Shown here: in pieces, positions 62,242 to 64,000 of the stretch | Position numbering within the stretch: position 1 is the first letter of the stretch | Layout: each line of letters begins with the position of its first letter | NCBI GenBank assembly: GCA_049604415.1 | Contig: JBMYTN010000022.1 | Location: forward strand, 1 to 64,000 | DNA: 64,000 nucleotides | Reading direction: 5' to 3' | From: JBMYTN01 sp049604415 | GTDB taxonomy: Bacteria > Pseudomonadota > Alphaproteobacteria > Rhodospirillales > Rhodospirillaceae | Made by a program: the position numbers and the translations under genes | Notes under the pieces: generated by a model | What the model was told of the DNA's origin: nothing | Seen by the model: the letters and a program-made list of their open reading frames with translations, nothing else | Databases searched by the model: none

Positions 62242-62388
62242 CAAGCTCTCCTGGCAGGAGGCGACTTGGAGGCCCATGCTTAACAAATGGTTTAAGGATC
62301 CCGCCCCAACTATTTGATTCTACGTTTATTTTTTGTTTAGGGTACGGCGCTAGGGTCCACTGGGAAACACACCAAGGGACCCCCTGTC
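62001..62388. other. Region between rnhB and ccrM
   Basis: A gap of 388 bp. Its first 241 bp are the interior and right end of the inverted-repeat element. The rest is the ccrM upstream region with a CtrA-like motif and a GANTC site. No gene is supported. Confidence 0.6.
62280..62320 (+). promoter_or_regulatory. CtrA-like motif and GANTC site upstream of ccrM
   Basis: TTAACAAATGGTTTAA at 62280-62295 contains two TTAA half-sites with 8-nt spacing; the CtrA consensus has 7. A GATTC (GANTC) site lies at 62316-62320. In Caulobacter, ccrM is activated by CtrA and its promoter contains GANTC sites, so both are plausible regulatory features. Confidence 0.4.
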
Positions 62389-63489
62389 ATGAAAAGCTTG
62401 CCCGTCAATAAAATCATCCGTGGCGATTGCATCTCCGTCCTGCGGGAACTGCCGGAAAAATCCGTCGATCTGATTTTCGCCGATCCGCCCTACAATTTGA
62501 TGCTGGGGGGCGAGTTGCTGCGTCCGGACAATTCTCGGGTCGATGGCGTTGACGAAGAGTGGGACCGGTTTTCCAACCATCAGGCCTATGATGCCTTTTG
62601 CCGCGCCTGGATGGGCGAGGCCCGCCGGGTCCTGAAGGACACCGGCAGCATGTGGGTGATTGGCAGCTATCACAATATTTATCGCGTCGGTGCGGTGCTC
62701 CAGGATCTGGGCTTCTGGATGCTGAATGATGTGGTGTGGCGCAAGACCAATCCGATGCCGAATTTTAAGGGCACCCGGTTCACCAATGCCCATGAGACCC
62801 TGCTGTGGTGTTCCAAGGGTCCAGACGCCAAATATGTCTTCAACTATGACGCCATGAAGAACCTGAATGAGGGTTTGCAGATGCGCAGCGACTGGACCTT
62901 GCCGCTGTGCACCGGTCGCGAGCGGTTGAAGGATGAGGAGGGCGAGAAGGTCCATCCGACCCAGAAGCCGGAAAGCCTGCTCTATCGGGTGCTGCTGTCC
63001 TCCACCAAGCCCGGCCATGTGGTGCTCGATCCGTTCTTCGGCACCGGCACCACCGGGGCGGTGGCCAAGCGCTTGAAGCGCCGCTTTATCGGCATTGAGC
63101 GCGACGAAACCTATATCAAGGCCGCCCGGGAGCGCATTGCCGCTGTTGAGCCGATTGAAGATGACCGGCTGTTGGCGACGCCATCAAAAAAGGCCGAGCC
63201 CCGGGTGCCGTTTGGCCATGTGGTCGAGCGCGGCATGCTGCGTCCCGGTTCGGTCCTGTCCGATGCGTCGGGTCGCTATACCGCCCGGGTTCGAGCCGAT
63301 GGCTCTTTGGTCGCCGTGTCCAAGGATGGCGATTTGCAGGGCTCAATCCACCAGGTGGGCGCACGGGTTCAGGGGGCACAAGCGTGCAATGGCTGGACCT
63401 TCTGGTATGCGGAGGAAGAGGGCCGCAAGATCCCCATCGATGTGCTGCGCCAACAGATCCGCGCCGAAATGGCCGGTCGGGTGAGTTAG
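62389..63489 (+). CDS. ccrM: Cell-cycle-regulated adenine DNA methyltransferase, GANTC-specific
   Basis: A 366-residue beta-class N6-adenine methyltransferase. The catalytic motif is DLIFADPPYNLMLGGEL, the specificity region follows (TNPMPNFKGTRFTNAHETLLW), and the SAM motif is VVLDPFFGTGTTGAVAKRL. The C-terminal about 90 residues match the RAMA-type domain of CcrM (HVVERGMLRPGSVLSDASGRYTARVRADGSLV). CcrM methylates GANTC and acts in cell cycle control in alphaproteobacteria. The ATG is preceded by an AGGGA site. Confidence 0.97.
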   Translation: MKSLPVNKIIRGDCISVLRELPEKSVDLIFADPPYNLMLGGELLRPDNSRVDGVDEEWDRFSNHQAYDAFCRAWMGEARRVLKDTGSMWVIGSYHNIYRVGAVLQDLGFWMLNDVVWRKTNPMPNFKGTRFTNAHETLLWCSKGPDAKYVFNYDAMKNLNEGLQMRSDWTLPLCTGRERLKDEEGEKVHPTQKPESLLYRVLLSSTKPGHVVLDPFFGTGTTGAVAKRLKRRFIGIERDETYIKAARERIAAVEPIEDDRLLATPSKKAEPRVPFGHVVERGMLRPGSVLSDASGRYTARVRADGSLVAVSKDGDLQGSIHQVGARVQGAQACNGWTFWYAEEEGRKIPIDVLRQQIRAEMAGRVS

Positions 63490-63507
63490 GCAGAGACAGG
63501 GTGGAAA

Positions 63508-63554
63508 TTGACAAACCTCCTAAATTAGCTATTTTAGGAAAAATAGGAGGTTTT
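63508..63554 (+). promoter_or_regulatory. Promoter with nested palindromic operators of the toxin-antitoxin pair
   Basis: TTGACA (63508-63513) and TATTTT (63530-63535) with a 16-bp spacer form a good promoter. An inner palindrome CCTAAATTAGCTATTTTAGG (63519-63538, 18 of 20 positions symmetric) overlaps the -10. An outer perfect inverted repeat, AAACCTCCTA (63513-63522) and TAGGAGGTTT (63544-63553), flanks it; its right arm includes the AGGAGG ribosome binding site. Confidence 0.7.
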
Positions 63555-63555
63555 C

Positions 63556-63819
63556 ATGCCGCTGAAAACAATCACTGCGACCGAGTTCCAAACCCGGGCA
63601 GGAACATATTTTGATCAGGCCGCTAAAGGTCCCATCGTCATCACCAAACACCGTCGGCCCGTCCGTGTCCTCGTCGATTACGATGAATATGAGCGGCTCA
63701 AAAAGAACGACACGCGAGAGGCCTACTACGCCCACGAGTTAAGCGATGACCTTGCCGACCAAATCAAGGACGCCCAGGTGGATTCTAGCCTCGATAAACT
63801 CAACCATCTGATGGATTGA
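63556..63819 (+). CDS. Phd/YefM-family antitoxin
   Basis: An 87-residue antitoxin. The N-terminal DNA-binding part has TITATEFQTRAGTYFDQAAKGPIVITKHRRPVRVLVDYDEYERLK, the Phd/YefM pattern; the C-terminal acidic helix is the likely toxin-binding part. It should repress its own promoter through the palindromes upstream. A strong AGGAGG site precedes the ATG. The toxin gene begins right after the stop. Confidence 0.92.
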   Translation: MPLKTITATEFQTRAGTYFDQAAKGPIVITKHRRPVRVLVDYDEYERLKKNDTREAYYAHELSDDLADQIKDAQVDSSLDKLNHLMD

Positions 63820-63820
63820 T

Positions 63821-64000
63821 GTGGCAGATTTCGAACCCAGCAACGGCTTGGTTATTCGATATGATTTCCTTTGGAAAAGCGAAGATAGCAAGGGGCAGGA
63901 GCACGGCATAAAGGATCGACCCTGTGCGATCATTTTGACCTCCAAACCCTCTGAAGATGGCAGCCGGAAAGTCGTCGTCTGCCCCATAACCCATAGCACT
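63821..64000 (+). CDS. PemK/MazF-like toxin, 5' part only (cut by window edge)
   Basis: A reading frame from GTG at 63821 runs to the window end; 60 residues are visible. It contains GLVIRYDFLWKSED, the KDRPCAIILTSKP motif with the conserved Arg-Pro-Cys, and KVVVCPITHST, which resembles the PemK/MazF endoribonuclease fold. The GTG lies one base after the antitoxin stop. MazF-type toxins usually pair with MazE- or AbrB-type antitoxins, and a Phd/YefM antitoxin with this toxin family is a less common mix. The rest lies outside the window. Confidence 0.75.
   Translation, partial: MADFEPSNGLVIRYDFLWKSEDSKGQEHGIKDRPCAIILTSKPSEDGSRKVVVCPITHST

Noticed and set aside
62013..62411. 132-codon open frame inside the inverted-repeat element running into ccrM
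   Set aside because: It has no ribosome binding site, no transposase-like motif, and overlaps the true ccrM start in another frame.

Overview
This window looks like an ordinary chromosomal segment of a GC-rich alphaproteobacterium, most likely a member of the Rhodospirillales. The evidence is a CcrM-type GANTC methyltransferase, an alphaproteobacterial petABC (cytochrome bc1) operon, DUF2336 and DUF1285 genes, a cytoplasmic globin-coupled chemoreceptor, the order rpmH-rnpA-yidD-yidC-yihA-argB, and an mtnP-mtnA-class II aldolase cluster of the Rhodospirillum rubrum type. Most of the DNA is coding and operons are tightly packed. I see no prophage, CRISPR array, rRNA operon or intact insertion sequence. 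The accessory signals are one small element with terminal inverted repeats, one hairpin repeat pair and a toxin-antitoxin pair cut by the right edge.

Layout. 77-3889: a lipase-like protein with a collagen-like tail, then a LysR regulator divergent from a TauE/SafE exporter. 3907-8646 (minus): four genes joined by three 4-nt overlaps (TVP38 membrane protein, MerA-like flavoprotein, histidine kinase, DUF547). 9010-14920 (plus): ribosome and membrane-insertion genes, then argB, a HAD nucleotidase and ybaK. 14930-18279 (minus): moaB, a lytic transglycosylase and a uracil-DNA glycosylase. 18653-23263 (plus): ETF-ubiquinone oxidoreductase, a TPR protein and ispE. 23264-24300: hairpin repeats, a small BFD-type ferredoxin-like gene and tRNA-Gln. 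24494-32430: two orphan histidine kinases, then a small exported protein, FkbM methyltransferase, DUF2336 and a PAS/GGDEF diguanylate cyclase on the minus strand.

32853-35573: dapD, dapE and a membrane protein. 35587-38670: a globin/CZB chemoreceptor and a glycosyltransferase with a good PhoB box. 38652-41460: a B12-fold radical SAM protein and a cyclic-nucleotide/CPBP membrane fusion. 41466-44274: the methylthioadenosine salvage cluster. 44508-47169: petABC. 47980-52489: trmL, an SGNH hydrolase, and DUF1285-NUDIX-DUF6111-cca. 52626-59880: a MoxR-DUF58-DUF4159-vWA module. 59921-62000: a CPA2 antiporter and rnhB. 62389-64000: ccrM and a Phd/PemK-type toxin-antitoxin pair.

The most informative non-obvious signals are: the 274-bp inverted-repeat element that supplies the 3' end of rnhB and lies in the ccrM upstream region; the PhoB box before the glycosyltransferase; the four-gene redox/sensor operon; the cNMP-CPBP fusion with altered catalytic motifs; the covarying hairpin repeats at 23.3-23.4 kb; and the salvage cluster whose aldolase looks FucA/Ald2-like rather than MtnB-like. 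All assignments come from reading motifs by eye, without database searches.
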